From NCBI GenBank assembly GCA_027618475.1, contig JAQCEJ010000010.1, positions 26,464 through 90,463 of the forward strand: 64,000 nt of DNA, given 5' to 3'. A program made the translations under genes and the position numbers. How positions within the stretch are numbered: position 1 is the stretch's first letter; every line of letters begins with the position of its first letter. Shown one piece after another: positions 45,253 to 54,804 of this stretch. The DNA is from Planctomycetota bacterium. Its GTDB lineage: Bacteria; Planctomycetota; Planctomycetia; Planctomycetales; Planctomycetaceae. The notes beneath the pieces are model-generated. The model did no database searches, was not told where the DNA came from, and saw only the letters and a program-made list of their open reading frames with translations.

Positions 45253-46977
45253 ATGGAGTGGTGGTATAGGCTGAGATACTGGGGAAGCTACCCGACCCGT
45301 ATGCGGTTGCGTCGCGATGCCCAGCAATATCTTCAATCCACTACTCATTGCCGCGACACGCAAGCTGCCGTCTTGCGGAATCTTCTAGAACTGCACGCCG
45401 ACAGTCACTTTAGCCGCGAATATGGACTTACGGGTAATCTTGGTCCGAAACTGTTTCGTGCACGATTACCTGTCGTCACCGACGAATTTTATCGACCATG
45501 GATCGAGAAACTTCGCCAGGGAGACATGCGGGCTCTGCTTGGAACATCACAACGGTTGCTGATGTTCGCCCTGACCAGCGGCACGACAGCTGAATCGAAA
45601 TACATCCCCATTACCGAGCAGTTTCTGAACGACTATCGGCGCGGGTGGCAGATTTGGGGAATTCATACCTTCGATGACCATCCGATCCTGCATCGGCTCA
45701 ATATCCTGCAGCTTTCGAGCGATCACGACCAGTTCCGGACACCGGCGGGAACGTCGTGTGGTAACATCAGTGGGTTGGTCGGGTCCATGCAAAGCCGCAC
45801 CGTCAAATTGATGTACACGCTCCCGACTGAGATTTCCACAATTCACGCCGCCGATGCCAAATACTATACCGCTTTGAGACTCGCCATCGCCGATGACCAC
45901 GTCGGCGTCATAATGACTGCCAACCCCAGCACGTTGTTACGGTTGGCCCGGCTTGCTGACACATACAAGGAATCGCTGATCCGCGATTTACACGATGGCA
46001 CATTAACCGGACCAACGTCTACGACGGAGGACAGTAAAGCCGTTCAGGAGATTCTCGAGAGGAATGGACTGTCACGGCAAATCGGTTGTAAAAACCGCGT
46101 ACGCGCTCACGAACTCGAACGGATTGTACAGCGTACGGGAACGCTCTATCCCAAAGATATCTGGTCGAAACTGCAATTGCTTGCGGTCTGGACCGGAGGT
46201 AGTGCCGGTGCCTACCTGCATCAATTGAAATCGTATTACGGCGATATTCCCGTACGCGATCATGGTCTCTCGGCGAGCGAAGGGCGCATGACCATCCCCT
46301 TGGCCGATAACACCTCTGCCGGGCTGCTCGACATCGGCACGCATTATTTTGAGTTCATTCCCGAAGAAGAACATGGTCAACCACAACCTACCGTTCTGGA
46401 AGCGCACGAACTCAATGAGGGCCGGAACTATTACATCATTCTCACGACGGCATCGGGGTTGTATCGCTACGACATTCAGGACGTGGTTCGTTGTGTTGGA
46501 TATCTTGGCACGACTCCTTATCTCGAATTCCTGCACAAAGGAACCCAGATATCGAGCATCACAGGCGAGAAAATTTCGGAATCGCAGGTGATTTCGGCCG
46601 TCAAATGGGGGTTCGAGCAACTCGGCTGTCCGTTAGAACTTTACGCGATCGCGCCCCAATGGGGGGATCCACCCGGATATCGGTTATTGATGGAATCCCG
46701 GCATGTACCTTCTGCCGAAGTGACAGTGCAGATCGTTCAACACGTCGACCACAGACTGCAGGAACTCAACAGCGAATACCGCGAAAAACGCCAGACAGCG
46801 CGGCTGAACCCAATTCGATGTCTCTCACTCACTGACGGAACGTGGGCTCGGTTTATCGCAGAACGTCATGCGAAAATGAAGGGAAACGTCGAACAGTATA
46901 AACATCCCTGTCTATTCACCGATTTGCGATCGATTGAACAGTTGATCGGAGAGACCTCCCCATCACATCAAGATTAA
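45253..46977 (+). CDS. GH3 auxin-responsive promoter family protein (acyl-adenylating)
   Basis: A 574-residue protein of the GH3 family, known in plants for joining amino acids to plant hormones. The phosphate-binding loop is TSGTTAESKYIPIT near residues 115-128, and the second motif is ASEGRMTIPL with the ensuing FEFIPEEE region; YRYDIQDVVRCVGY also matches. Bacterial GH3 proteins are widespread in some phyla with unknown substrates. Adenylation of a carboxylic acid and transfer to an amine is the expected reaction. It lies between the PVC small protein gene and rpmA with short gaps. Confidence 0.9.
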   Translation: MEWWYRLRYWGSYPTRMRLRRDAQQYLQSTTHCRDTQAAVLRNLLELHADSHFSREYGLTGNLGPKLFRARLPVVTDEFYRPWIEKLRQGDMRALLGTSQRLLMFALTSGTTAESKYIPITEQFLNDYRRGWQIWGIHTFDDHPILHRLNILQLSSDHDQFRTPAGTSCGNISGLVGSMQSRTVKLMYTLPTEISTIHAADAKYYTALRLAIADDHVGVIMTANPSTLLRLARLADTYKESLIRDLHDGTLTGPTSTTEDSKAVQEILERNGLSRQIGCKNRVRAHELERIVQRTGTLYPKDIWSKLQLLAVWTGGSAGAYLHQLKSYYGDIPVRDHGLSASEGRMTIPLADNTSAGLLDIGTHYFEFIPEEEHGQPQPTVLEAHELNEGRNYYIILTTASGLYRYDIQDVVRCVGYLGTTPYLEFLHKGTQISSITGEKISESQVISAVKWGFEQLGCPLELYAIAPQWGDPPGYRLLMESRHVPSAEVTVQIVQHVDHRLQELNSEYREKRQTARLNPIRCLSLTDGTWARFIAERHAKMKGNVEQYKHPCLFTDLRSIEQLIGETSPSHQD

Positions 46978-47110
46978 TCGATATATTGTGCCTTGCAATT
47001 GACTTGCATCGAACCTTGGTTTTCGTCAGAATGTGCAGTTCCCCAACAGGTGACAGTGAACTTCACTGCGAATGTCGCAGAACAAGATACTATGAAAGGG
47101 TGATACAGTC

Positions 47111-47356
47111 ATGGCTCATAAGAAAGGGCAAGGTTCGACGCGAAACGGTCGCGATTCGAAACCCCAGATGCGCGGCATCAAGAAATATGGCGGAGAAGCG
47201 GTACGTGCGGGAAATATTCTCGTCCGTCAATGCGGAACGAAATGGCACCCCGGCAGAAACGTCGGTCTGGGAAAAGATTATACCATCTATTCGCTCGTCG
47301 ATGGCACTGTCTTTTTCGACCAGGAAGGCCGCCGCATCAACGTGCAGGCAAACTGA
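47111..47356 (+). CDS. rpmA: 50S ribosomal protein L27
   Basis: An 81-residue L27 with the typical start [15 protein letters not shown] and the body [22 protein letters not shown]. It lies next to the peptidyl-transferase centre. In most bacteria it is next to rplU (L21) and obgE, but here it is alone, between a GH3-family gene and a solute-binding gene. There is no N-terminal extension that would need cleavage. A clear terminator follows. Confidence 0.98.
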   Translation: MAHKKGQGSTRNGRDSKPQMRGIKKYGGEAVRAGNILVRQCGTKWHPGRNVGLGKDYTIYSLVDGTVFFDQEGRRINVQAN

Positions 47357-47374
47357 CACGAAGCAAAATTAATA

Positions 47375-47417
47375 AACAGTGCGTGACGGTTGATTGTTGC
47401 GCACTGTTTTTGTTTTC
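47375..47417 (+). terminator. Rho-independent terminator after rpmA
   Basis: AACAGTGCG (47375-47383) pairs with CGCACTGTT (47400-47408), loop of 16 bases, followed at once by TTTTGTTTT. It lies about 20 bases after the rpmA stop. Confidence 0.85.
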
Positions 47418-47468
47418 TCACTTGGATTCAGTCTCATCGTTGCTGAGCAACCTGCCTACGGTTCGTGA

Positions 47469-48992
47469 TCATTGCGAGATCTTCGACAGTCCGACACTCG
47501 CACGGTAACTGTCGCGGACATTTCTGGGTCCGACGTTCTTCACCAGTTCGGTCCAGGTATTTGCAACTCCGGCAAGTGCTTCTGCCGGCGATAGTTGTTT
47601 TTCCAACGCAGCGGTCAAGCCGACAGATAACGCCTCACGGAATGCCGCTCCATGGATAAGCGGGATTTCAGCGAAAACCTGTTGATCGTTCAAGCTCGTT
47701 CTGACCGCCTGTACAAACTCGGCTTTTTCATCGCCGGTGAGATCGTCTCCCGTCCACGCCGCGATATTGTTTAAGTCGCTTGCGCGGCAGATGGTCCGTT
47801 CCCCTTTGAGAAAAAACATGTCGCTGCCGCTGAGCGTCATCAGTTCGAGCAGATTCCAAGCAGCTTGTTGAACGGTTGCATCGGACGATTCCATCACTCC
47901 TGCAGCGATGCCGCAAAAGCTGGTGACTGTGGCGTGATTGATCCGTTTGTTGGGGAGCACCTCCCAATCATCCAATCCCAGATTGTAAACTTGTGAGGAA
48001 CCGGGCAAATGCTGAATGCCGATTTGAATATTCTCGGCTCGAACATTTTTCGACGAGGTCTCTTCCGCGATTGCGGACCCCCAAGGCCAGAGTAGGGACG
48101 TGCCTGTTGTTTCCAGTCCAATGGCAAGTGCGGCAGTCCCGTTAAGAACCGCTCGACGACAATCGTCGGGTGTAAATTGCAAGACTTCACGGGGCCGATG
48201 TTCGAGTCCGTCGACGACTTCCTCCAACACGTGCTGGTACCCCTTACCATCGATGAGTGGCTTTCCCGATTCAATGTCGAACTGAATTCCGAAAAAACCC
48301 GGATGTTTGACAGATGAAGCCGCACGGGCAAAAAACATTGTCGAGCGCCAATGGGGATGCCACGGTTCGGCGACACCCAGACCGGGAGCCCAGCGATCGC
48401 GATGGCGAACGAGCTTTTCATAGGCTTCCCACGTCTCGGGTGGGGACAATCCTGCGTTTTCGAGCAGATCCCGTCGGTAATAACAGACGAACACGGGCGA
48501 CGCGACTGGCACGGCGATCGGCTGCGTACCATCTCGCGTTAGTGTGCTTCGCAGCCCCGGAAGAACGTCGAGCCAGTTGAGTGCCAGCTGGTCTTGCATC
48601 TCTTCGGGCATGACCGCCAACCGATCGTTATGTCGCCATGCGGCGAGCTGAGAGATCGGAAACAACGCCAGATCACCCTCCGGTAATTGTCCCGAAGATG
48701 TGTCGGTTAACGGTTCGTATTCGAGAAATTCGTACAACGCGCCGGTTTGAGCCGACCATTCATCGAGTGTTGTTTTCCACCGTTCTGACCAGTTCAAGTC
48801 TCGGGGCACGGCGACACGAACGATTGCTCCTTGATACGGGCGCTCGTTCCCCTTGTTTTCAGCAGAATCGGGGTCATCAACGCTGCATCCCACGACCAAC
48901 AGTGCCCACGCCGCCATGCAGCCCAATAGCCCGAGTCGAGAACAAGTCATCCCACTTGAAAATGCCCGTAAACCATTCGTCACAATGACCAT
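47469..48992 (-). CDS. Extracellular solute-binding lipoprotein
   Basis: A 507-residue family-1-type solute-binding protein with a lipoprotein signal: hydrophobic MAAWALLVVGC with lipobox VVGC and the mature protein starting at Cys. Body segments such as ALFPISQLAAWRHNDRL, PVASPVFVCYYRRDLLENAGL and FFLKGERTICRASDL are typical of maltose-type binding proteins. It would deliver an oligosaccharide or similar solute to an ABC transporter, but no permease gene is nearby. Start options are ATG 48992 or 48950; both contain the signal peptide. Confidence 0.85.
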   Translation of the reverse strand: MVIVTNGLRAFSSGMTCSRLGLLGCMAAWALLVVGCSVDDPDSAENKGNERPYQGAIVRVAVPRDLNWSERWKTTLDEWSAQTGALYEFLEYEPLTDTSSGQLPEGDLALFPISQLAAWRHNDRLAVMPEEMQDQLALNWLDVLPGLRSTLTRDGTQPIAVPVASPVFVCYYRRDLLENAGLSPPETWEAYEKLVRHRDRWAPGLGVAEPWHPHWRSTMFFARAASSVKHPGFFGIQFDIESGKPLIDGKGYQHVLEEVVDGLEHRPREVLQFTPDDCRRAVLNGTAALAIGLETTGTSLLWPWGSAIAEETSSKNVRAENIQIGIQHLPGSSQVYNLGLDDWEVLPNKRINHATVTSFCGIAAGVMESSDATVQQAAWNLLELMTLSGSDMFFLKGERTICRASDLNNIAAWTGDDLTGDEKAEFVQAVRTSLNDQQVFAEIPLIHGAAFREALSVGLTAALEKQLSPAEALAGVANTWTELVKNVGPRNVRDSYRASVGLSKISQ

Positions 48993-49152
48993 TTTTCTGC
49001 CGAAGTATAAAGATGATTTTTTCGAAAACGTCTTCAGACGCGGACGGCGAGACACGCCGTGGCTATCCGATATACGCCAGATTGGAACGAAACGCAAACA
49101 ACGCCGCACCGTCTGCTGGCAGAATTCACCAATTTGGACACATCTTATGTCT

Positions 49153-50322
49153 TCAGCTTCCTTTCACGGTACCGCTGGTGAGATGGATTTTGATCGTAAA
49201 TTTTTTCCCTTCGCGGAGAATCGTCAGTTCGATTTCGTCACCCGGTTTTTTGGCTTCGATGAAACCCAGAAAATCATCGGCGGACTTAACGTCTACTCCG
49301 TCAATGGCGACGATTAAGTCGGCGGCACTTCTGTCAATTCGCTCGATGAGAAAAGGCCCTCGTCGCTGCTTTGTGACCTTAGGGCCACGTAAACCCGCCT
49401 TTTCGGCGGGCCCGTCCGGTGTCAGCTTGGCGATCAATAATCCTTTTTCACTCTCCAGAACGCGAACAATGCCGATTTCAGGACGAATGACTTGACCATG
49501 TTTCAGCAGTTGCGGCACCACGCGCGCTACCAGATTGACAGGTATGGCGAAGCCCACACCGGCACTCTGTCCTGTCGCACTCGCAATCGCTGTGTTGATG
49601 CCGATCAACCGCCCCTGCGAATCGGCAAGTGGTCCCCCCGAATTTCCAGGATTCACAGCCGCATCGATTTGAATGATCGATTTGATCGTGCGATTGGCGC
49701 GGAGTTGCAGCGATCGATTGAGACTCGAAATGATGCCGGTCGTCATCGTTCGTTCCAGTCCGAACGGATTGCCGATCGCGAACACCTTATGACCTACTTT
49801 CAATCGGCTCGAGTCTCCGAAAACAACGGGATATAGTACGTCCGGAGACGCTTTGATTTTGATCACCGCGATATCGTTGATCGGATCGGCACCGACGAAC
49901 GTTGCATCGTGCCCACTGCCGTCGAACAACGTGACGTGGACCTGTTGTGCCTCTTCAACGACATGATAATTGGTAACGATATGGCCTTCTTTGTCGATGA
50001 CCGACCCGGATCCGGTTCCTTCCGACTCGACATCCATCAAGAATAATACGTCACCCCGCGTCGATTTTGTCGTGATGTTCACAACGCTGCGATTAAGCGT
50101 TTCATAAACGGCCACATTAATCGCCTCTTCAGGCGAAATGCCGTCACGTGTGAAAATCCGTTCGTCGACGCCCGGGGCCGGTATTTCGAGTTGTCGGACC
50201 CGCGGCGAGGGAACCTGGCCTCGGTCTTGTGCCATCAGCGGATCGGCCGGCTGCCGCGTCCACCATATCATCAAACCCGCCCCGAACATCGAGGAGAGCA
50301 GGCATCCCATTATGAATCGCAT
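49153..50322 (-). CDS. Membrane-anchored HtrA/DegP-type serine protease with one PDZ domain
   Basis: A 389-residue protease. The N-terminal membrane anchor is at residues 5-22; the trypsin-like triad is H120 (NYHVVEE), D150 (NDIAVIK) and S228 (NPGNSGGPL); the PDZ domain occupies about 285-385. With one PDZ it is DegS/HtrA-like rather than DegP. It would degrade misfolded or regulatory proteins at the outer face of the cytoplasmic membrane. It is upstream of the solute-binding gene on the same strand, about 160 bases apart. Confidence 0.95.
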   Translation of the reverse strand: MRFIMGCLLSSMFGAGLMIWWTRQPADPLMAQDRGQVPSPRVRQLEIPAPGVDERIFTRDGISPEEAINVAVYETLNRSVVNITTKSTRGDVLFLMDVESEGTGSGSVIDKEGHIVTNYHVVEEAQQVHVTLFDGSGHDATFVGADPINDIAVIKIKASPDVLYPVVFGDSSRLKVGHKVFAIGNPFGLERTMTTGIISSLNRSLQLRANRTIKSIIQIDAAVNPGNSGGPLADSQGRLIGINTAIASATGQSAGVGFAIPVNLVARVVPQLLKHGQVIRPEIGIVRVLESEKGLLIAKLTPDGPAEKAGLRGPKVTKQRRGPFLIERIDRSAADLIVAIDGVDVKSADDFLGFIEAKKPGDEIELTILREGKKFTIKIHLTSGTVKGS

Positions 50323-50658
50323 GATATGACTCCTTCATCGATTCACCGAGCAAATGCAGACCACTTAATGGCGGAATCATTGCTCGGCCACGGATTTCAT
50401 CGTCAACCGAACATCTCGAACGGCCCCGGTTATTCGGGACGATGAAAACGACTGATTCTCATGTACGACTTCAACACCGACGGATGATGTACAGCGGTGG
50501 ATCAGCATCGCCGATTTTGCACGGTTTGAGAATTTCATATACGATCTTTGGGAGATTTTCTCAAGATACGATTGAAGAGAAAGAACGCGAAGACTGATTG
50601 TAGGCGTTCCTCGTCAACCGCTTGCACCATCGCAGACACTACAGTGAATCGGCAACTA
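50323..50658. other. Spacer between htrA-like and hflX genes
   Basis: No gene or repeat recognised on either strand. It holds the upstream region of the protease gene (minus strand) and the region after hflX. Confidence 0.4.
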
Positions 50659-52050
50659 CTATCCGGTTCGCCGTTCCGTCATCGGAACCTGCTGATCGCT
50701 GTCCCAGAGCTTAGTCGGTGTCGTACCTGCTTCCGTCGCCAGAATCGGTGCGAAAAGTGGATCAGAGGGGTAGGAAACAACGGCGTCTTCGAGATTCAAT
50801 CGATCAGCGGTTCGCTTCGGCAGTCGACAGTTGAGAGTGACCCTCGATTCGTGATATTCAGTTCCCTTCACTTCCGCAAACCGGGCCAGAAACGCTAACA
50901 ATCGACCATTGCCAGCAGAGGTCTCGATGATCGCGTCGACGTATCCGTCACTGAGGCGATCGGCGGTGGCTTTCATCAGGCGATCGAACCCCTGACCCGT
51001 TCGGGCACTGACGCTCACCGCATCGGGGTGCTTTCGTCTGAGTACGTCAACATACGAAGGATCTTCAACCGCATCGATCTTATTAAATACGAGCAGCATC
51101 CGCTCGTGTGGCACTCCGATTTCGGTCAACACGTGTTCGACCGTCTGGATTTGCAGTTCGGCCTCGAGGTTCGAGGCGTCGACGACGTGCCACAACAGGT
51201 CGGCTTGACGGGCTTCTTCCAGCGTCGAACGAAATGATGCCACCAAATGGTGCGGCAGATCGCGGATGAAACCGACCGTATCGCTGATCAGCACGTCCCC
51301 CCACTGCGGGATTTTCCAGCTCCGGGTCCGTGTGTCGAGTGTAGCAAACAACTGATCGGCAACGTACACGTCGGAACCGGTCAGCGCATTCATCAGCGTA
51401 CTCTTGCCTGCATTCGTGTAACCCACCAGTGACACGGTAAGCTGCTCGTTGCGACGATTTACGGTTTGTTTACGGCGTTTTTCGATCTCGGCAAGCCGGC
51501 GTTTCAGCTCGTCGACTCGCTTGTCGACCAATCGACGGTCGGTCTCGAGTTGTTTTTCACCAGGACCGCGCCCACTACCGATACCACCTTCAATCCGCTC
51601 GAGGTGGGTCCACAACCGTTTCAATCGCGGACGGAAATAGAGAAGTTGAGCAAGTTCAACTTGAAGCTGGGCTTCGTGGGTGCGAGCATGTGATGCAAAA
51701 ATGTCGAGAATCACTTCGCTGCGATCGACAATCACCGAATTGGTTGAAGTCTCCAGTTGACGCCCCTGAGCGGGAGTCAGATTATTGTCGAAGATGACGA
51801 GCTTGGCGTCCGTCTGTTCGATGAGCGTCTTCAGTTCTTCGACTTTTCCCTTTCCAAGACAGGTTGCCGGGTCGGGACGCTCACGTGATTGAACAAGAGT
51901 CCCGACGACATGCACGCCGGCGGTCTTGACGAGTCCCTGCAATTCGTCGAGAACATGTTCTTTAGGGATTGGGCTTTCGGGAAAATGAACTGCCACCAGT
52001 ACGGCCCGTTTCTGGTGAAGTTTCAACTCGTCTCGTTTAGGTTCTGCCAA
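50659..52050 (-). CDS. hflX: Ribosome-associated GTPase HflX
   Basis: A 463-residue HflX. The N-terminal HflX domain (about 30-175) includes TLVQSRERPDPATCLGKGKVEEL and FDNNLTPAQGRQLE; the GTPase domain (about 200-370) carries the P-loop GYTNAGKSTLMNAL, the Walker-B-like DTVGFIRDLPHHL and NKID motif VFNKIDAVED. The C-terminal region ends with TRRTG-like basic residues. It splits stalled ribosomes in other bacteria. There is no hfq next to it. Long untranslated DNA lies upstream. Confidence 0.97.
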   Translation of the reverse strand: MAEPKRDELKLHQKRAVLVAVHFPESPIPKEHVLDELQGLVKTAGVHVVGTLVQSRERPDPATCLGKGKVEELKTLIEQTDAKLVIFDNNLTPAQGRQLETSTNSVIVDRSEVILDIFASHARTHEAQLQVELAQLLYFRPRLKRLWTHLERIEGGIGSGRGPGEKQLETDRRLVDKRVDELKRRLAEIEKRRKQTVNRRNEQLTVSLVGYTNAGKSTLMNALTGSDVYVADQLFATLDTRTRSWKIPQWGDVLISDTVGFIRDLPHHLVASFRSTLEEARQADLLWHVVDASNLEAELQIQTVEHVLTEIGVPHERMLLVFNKIDAVEDPSYVDVLRRKHPDAVSVSARTGQGFDRLMKATADRLSDGYVDAIIETSAGNGRLLAFLARFAEVKGTEYHESRVTLNCRLPKRTADRLNLEDAVVSYPSDPLFAPILATEAGTTPTKLWDSDQQVPMTERRTG

Positions 52051-52227
52051 GTGGTGCTGTCCTCGCTGTCGTTTTTGCGGATAAGAAATCGGAGATTCAA
52101 TCGTTTCGGCAAGAATCGAGCACGACGCCTTTGAGTCGGTGGCTCTGTCTATAGTCTACGCCTCTGTCTCTTGGACATCAATATAAGGACTTCACTCTAA
52201 GAAACTGTTGAAATGATGGCGGTGGCA

Positions 52228-52278
52228 GTGACATCGCGCGATGACACGACTCTTGGTTTAGATGACACCCCAAGAGTC
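52228..52278. other. Two adjacent palindromes upstream of hflX
   Basis: GTG-A-CATCG-CG-CGATG-A-CAC at 52228-52247 is an imperfect palindrome. It is followed at once by GACTCTTGG (52248-52256) and CCAAGAGTC (52270-52278), which pair perfectly around a 13-base loop. Possible operator or RNA hairpins. Confidence 0.55.
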
Positions 52279-52324
52279 GGCAAGGTTCGTTTGATCTCCT
52301 TATTCGTCCCCACCAAAAACAAGA

Positions 52325-52354
52325 GACCGAGAGGATGCGGGTATCCTCTCGGTC
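52325..52354 (-). terminator. Strong terminator hairpin (minus strand)
   Basis: A perfect 12-base-pair stem with a six-base loop, followed on the minus strand by TCTTGTTTTTGG. It lies 355 bases from the nearest upstream minus-strand protein gene, so it probably ends a longer non-coding transcript. Confidence 0.75.
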
Positions 52355-52571
52355 CGTGTCCGAGGTGTGGATCAAAGATCGCTATGCGCCTTGAACCAGT
52401 GCATCTCGTTTCTCCGGCGAGATGCCATCTCTCTTCCCCGCCAATACCTAAGCCCCTGAAACTCGGTACCGGCTTCGTCTCTCTCCGACCGGTGTTACCG
52501 CACGTCGTGTGCCGCTTACAACGATAATTCTTCCAGACAGTAGCACACGTTACCTAAGGCCTGTGAGTATA
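52325..52571 (-). ncRNA. Candidate structured RNA with terminator (minus strand)
   Basis: Reading the minus strand from about 52560, successive hairpins are GTGTGC(TAC)...(GTA)AGCG GCACAC, GGTA-CCGG...CCGG-TACC, GCATCTCG with loop CCGGAGAAA and CGAGATGC, and finally GACCGAGAGGAT with loop ACCCGC and ATCCTCTCGGTC followed by a T-rich tail TCTTGTTTTTGG. The last is a strong rho-independent terminator. It is about 245 bases with a TATACT -10-like site just upstream. I found no SRP, tmRNA or RNase P core motif. It lies 140 bases after the transglutaminase gene on the same strand, so it could instead be its 3' region. Confidence 0.4.
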
Positions 52572-52709
52572 ATGCTTTCGTTTCGCAACAATCGTCTTCC
52601 TGAGTGAGACGACGTGCAACCGAGATTGTAATAAACGGCAATAATTGCCGGAAATTGAAAAAATTACATCCGTCGAAACTGTAACTTCTACAACTCCCCC
52701 TACGACGCG

Positions 52710-54245
52710 TTAATCCTGTTTGATGACGTCGATCTTCATTTTCCCGAGTACGTTCAACAGAGGCAGAAACGTCATCACAGGAGACGGGGAATCGTCATCG
52801 AGCGCGGCGTCGGCTAGCTTAATATGTGCCGCTCCGATACCACCGCGGCCAATCGTGGCATCGAGCGGAATCCACTGATCACCAAAATAGGCTTCCGTCC
52901 ACATGTGACCGGCGAACGCTTGTTGCGATTCCGCGTAAACCAATCCCACTACGACGCGCGAGGGAATCTGCACGACTCTGAGCAATGCCGCAAGTAGGAC
53001 AGCGTGTTCGGTACAGTCTCCTTCCATTCGCTTGGCGACTTCGGCGGCGGAGGCCAGTGCCGTCGAAAAATTCTTCTGTTTGAGGTTGTCGTGCACGTAC
53101 TTTTCCAGCCCCACGGCTTTATCCCATTGAGTCGATTTACTGGCCGTTCCTTTGCGCGCATGGTCGACAACAAGTGAATCGTCAATTTGCAGAAACGTGC
53201 TCGGCTTCAGATATTTTTCCTCGTCATTTCGACTCAAAAACGATTTCGGAGGAGGCAAGCGGGTGACGGTCACCTCAAGTTCATTTTCGGATTTCACCTT
53301 CACTTTTTGTCCTAGACTCTCTGGGATGTAAGAACTCAGTTCGACGTCGTCCGCAGAAATTCGGTATACGATTCGTTTGGCTTTATGTCCCTTATCCAAT
53401 CCCGTCACCGGAATCAATGTACCTATCGCGACGTCGAGTTCCGATCCGGCGATTTCTTCGAGCGCGACTTCACGGGGAACGGTATATGTCGTCAGTGCCA
53501 TCCCCAGAATATCCGATTCGGATTTGAGCGATTCACCCTCCTCGTCGAGATACGCTTTAACCACCATCGTCGGCAACACGGAATTCTGAATCTGAACCTT
53601 GAGTAAACGCTTCTGTGTGCCGTCGTAGAGCTTGACCGATTGATAATCGTGGGCACTCATCTTGAGCGTAGCTACTTTCTGAAGTTCAGGAAGAAACGTC
53701 TTATACGAGCGGACCTCATTCGGTCGCATCGGTTGCTCAGACAGCAATCGATCCTGATAGAGAGGCGACTTGACGTCATCTTCCCAGGGTACCGTTCGCG
53801 TCTGCTCGCGATCGGCAACGATGCTTTTTACCTTTAATCGTTTACCGACAATTTCTCCCTCGCTGCGTGTCGAATCGGCAGGAGGATTTCGGGTTTCGAA
53901 TGCATAACGCAACAGATCCCCATCGGCCGTTTCTTCCGTCTGCAGCGATGTCTCCATCTGAATCGTCTGGCCAAAACGCTTCATCGTGAAATGCAATTCG
54001 TTATTGGTACGATAGATCGTTACACCTTCTGTTTCATGCATTGAGACCTGCACTCGACCGTAGCCGACACGTTGGCCGCCCAGAGAGACAATTTGCCAGA
54101 CGTCGTCATGATCCATTCCTTGCGATGAATTGTTCTGCGCAGAAAGTTGCGACGATCCACATACAAGTACGGTGGCAGCCAAGGTACCGAACAGGATTCG
54201 ACGAATCGTACGTTTGATCATCCGAACGTTTCGCGAAACTTCCAT
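52710..54245 (-). CDS. Exported transglutaminase-like domain protein
   Basis: A 511-residue protein with a signal peptide at residues 1-37 (cleavage near LSAQ). The transglutaminase-like catalytic triad is readable: C411 in MEGDCTEHAVL, H447 in FAGHMWTEAY and D462 in WIPLDATIG. These proteins are related to cysteine proteases and peptide-crosslinking enzymes. The preceding 370 residues form a beta-rich region of unknown function. AGGAGATAAGAA before the ATG supports the start. It is alone, followed by a long non-coding stretch on its own strand. Confidence 0.88.
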   Translation of the reverse strand: MEVSRNVRMIKRTIRRILFGTLAATVLVCGSSQLSAQNNSSQGMDHDDVWQIVSLGGQRVGYGRVQVSMHETEGVTIYRTNNELHFTMKRFGQTIQMETSLQTEETADGDLLRYAFETRNPPADSTRSEGEIVGKRLKVKSIVADREQTRTVPWEDDVKSPLYQDRLLSEQPMRPNEVRSYKTFLPELQKVATLKMSAHDYQSVKLYDGTQKRLLKVQIQNSVLPTMVVKAYLDEEGESLKSESDILGMALTTYTVPREVALEEIAGSELDVAIGTLIPVTGLDKGHKAKRIVYRISADDVELSSYIPESLGQKVKVKSENELEVTVTRLPPPKSFLSRNDEEKYLKPSTFLQIDDSLVVDHARKGTASKSTQWDKAVGLEKYVHDNLKQKNFSTALASAAEVAKRMEGDCTEHAVLLAALLRVVQIPSRVVVGLVYAESQQAFAGHMWTEAYFGDQWIPLDATIGRGGIGAAHIKLADAALDDDSPSPVMTFLPLLNVLGKMKIDVIKQD

Positions 54246-54804
54246 TTCTTATCTCCTGTAATCATCCCTTTGATGCATCGGCTCCGTGACCGGGAGTTCG
54301 ATGTCATAGGGCAAATCAAATTCATTTCGAGCCATCCTCTTTGCAGTCGAAGCTCATTCTCTGTCCCTGGGATGAGAAGGTCAATTCCTTATGAGCGACA
54401 GCGACTACCGTAGGTAGTATGACAAAGTTCAATTGCACCAACAATGCCGGTTAGCGAACCCGAGAGAGTTGCAAATCGTTGCTCAACTCCACGGTACGCA
54501 TGGCCGTTATGAAACATTTCTCGTGTCACATACTGGGTCCGAGGTCGTGGTGCAATCGCTACAACCGGAGAGTTAGCCGAATCCGAACGGTTTCTCTAAC
54601 TCATGTGGAGGGAACGTTTTTTGTCCGACAGGCACAAATTTCATCAACAGTTCGCCCAGATTCCGACAGAGCACAAAAACAGGTGCTATGTTTGCGGAGA
54701 GACTGTCGTTTCGCGTGCGGTCATTTGCCGCGACTCTTTTTCAGCATCAACATTTTAATTTCAACGAGCTGCCGCCAGGGCCGAGGCCGGCCGGGAAAAA
54801 TATA
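54246..54804. other. Divergent spacer of about 560 bases
   Basis: Lies between the transglutaminase gene (minus) and the next plus-strand gene. No protein gene is supported. A palindromic GGCCGGCC lies just before the plus-strand start, and several T-rich stretches occur. A frame running from 54688 into the next gene has no start context and is taken as noise. Confidence 0.4.

Larger units (their letters stand above)
52051..52709. other. Large non-coding gap with many inverted repeats
   Basis: No supported protein gene. It holds the hflX upstream region, two palindromes at 52228-52247 and 52248-52278, a strong terminator-like hairpin at 52325-52354, and a stretch with several stable hairpins on the minus strand up to about 52571. 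A possible -10 (TATACT, minus strand, 52571-52566) precedes the structured part. Confidence 0.6.

Noticed and set aside
52325..52571. 6S, SRP, tmRNA or RNase P RNA
   Set aside because: The multi-hairpin layout does not match the single long hairpin of 6S, and I found no SRP loop, tmRNA acceptor end, or P4 core of RNase P.
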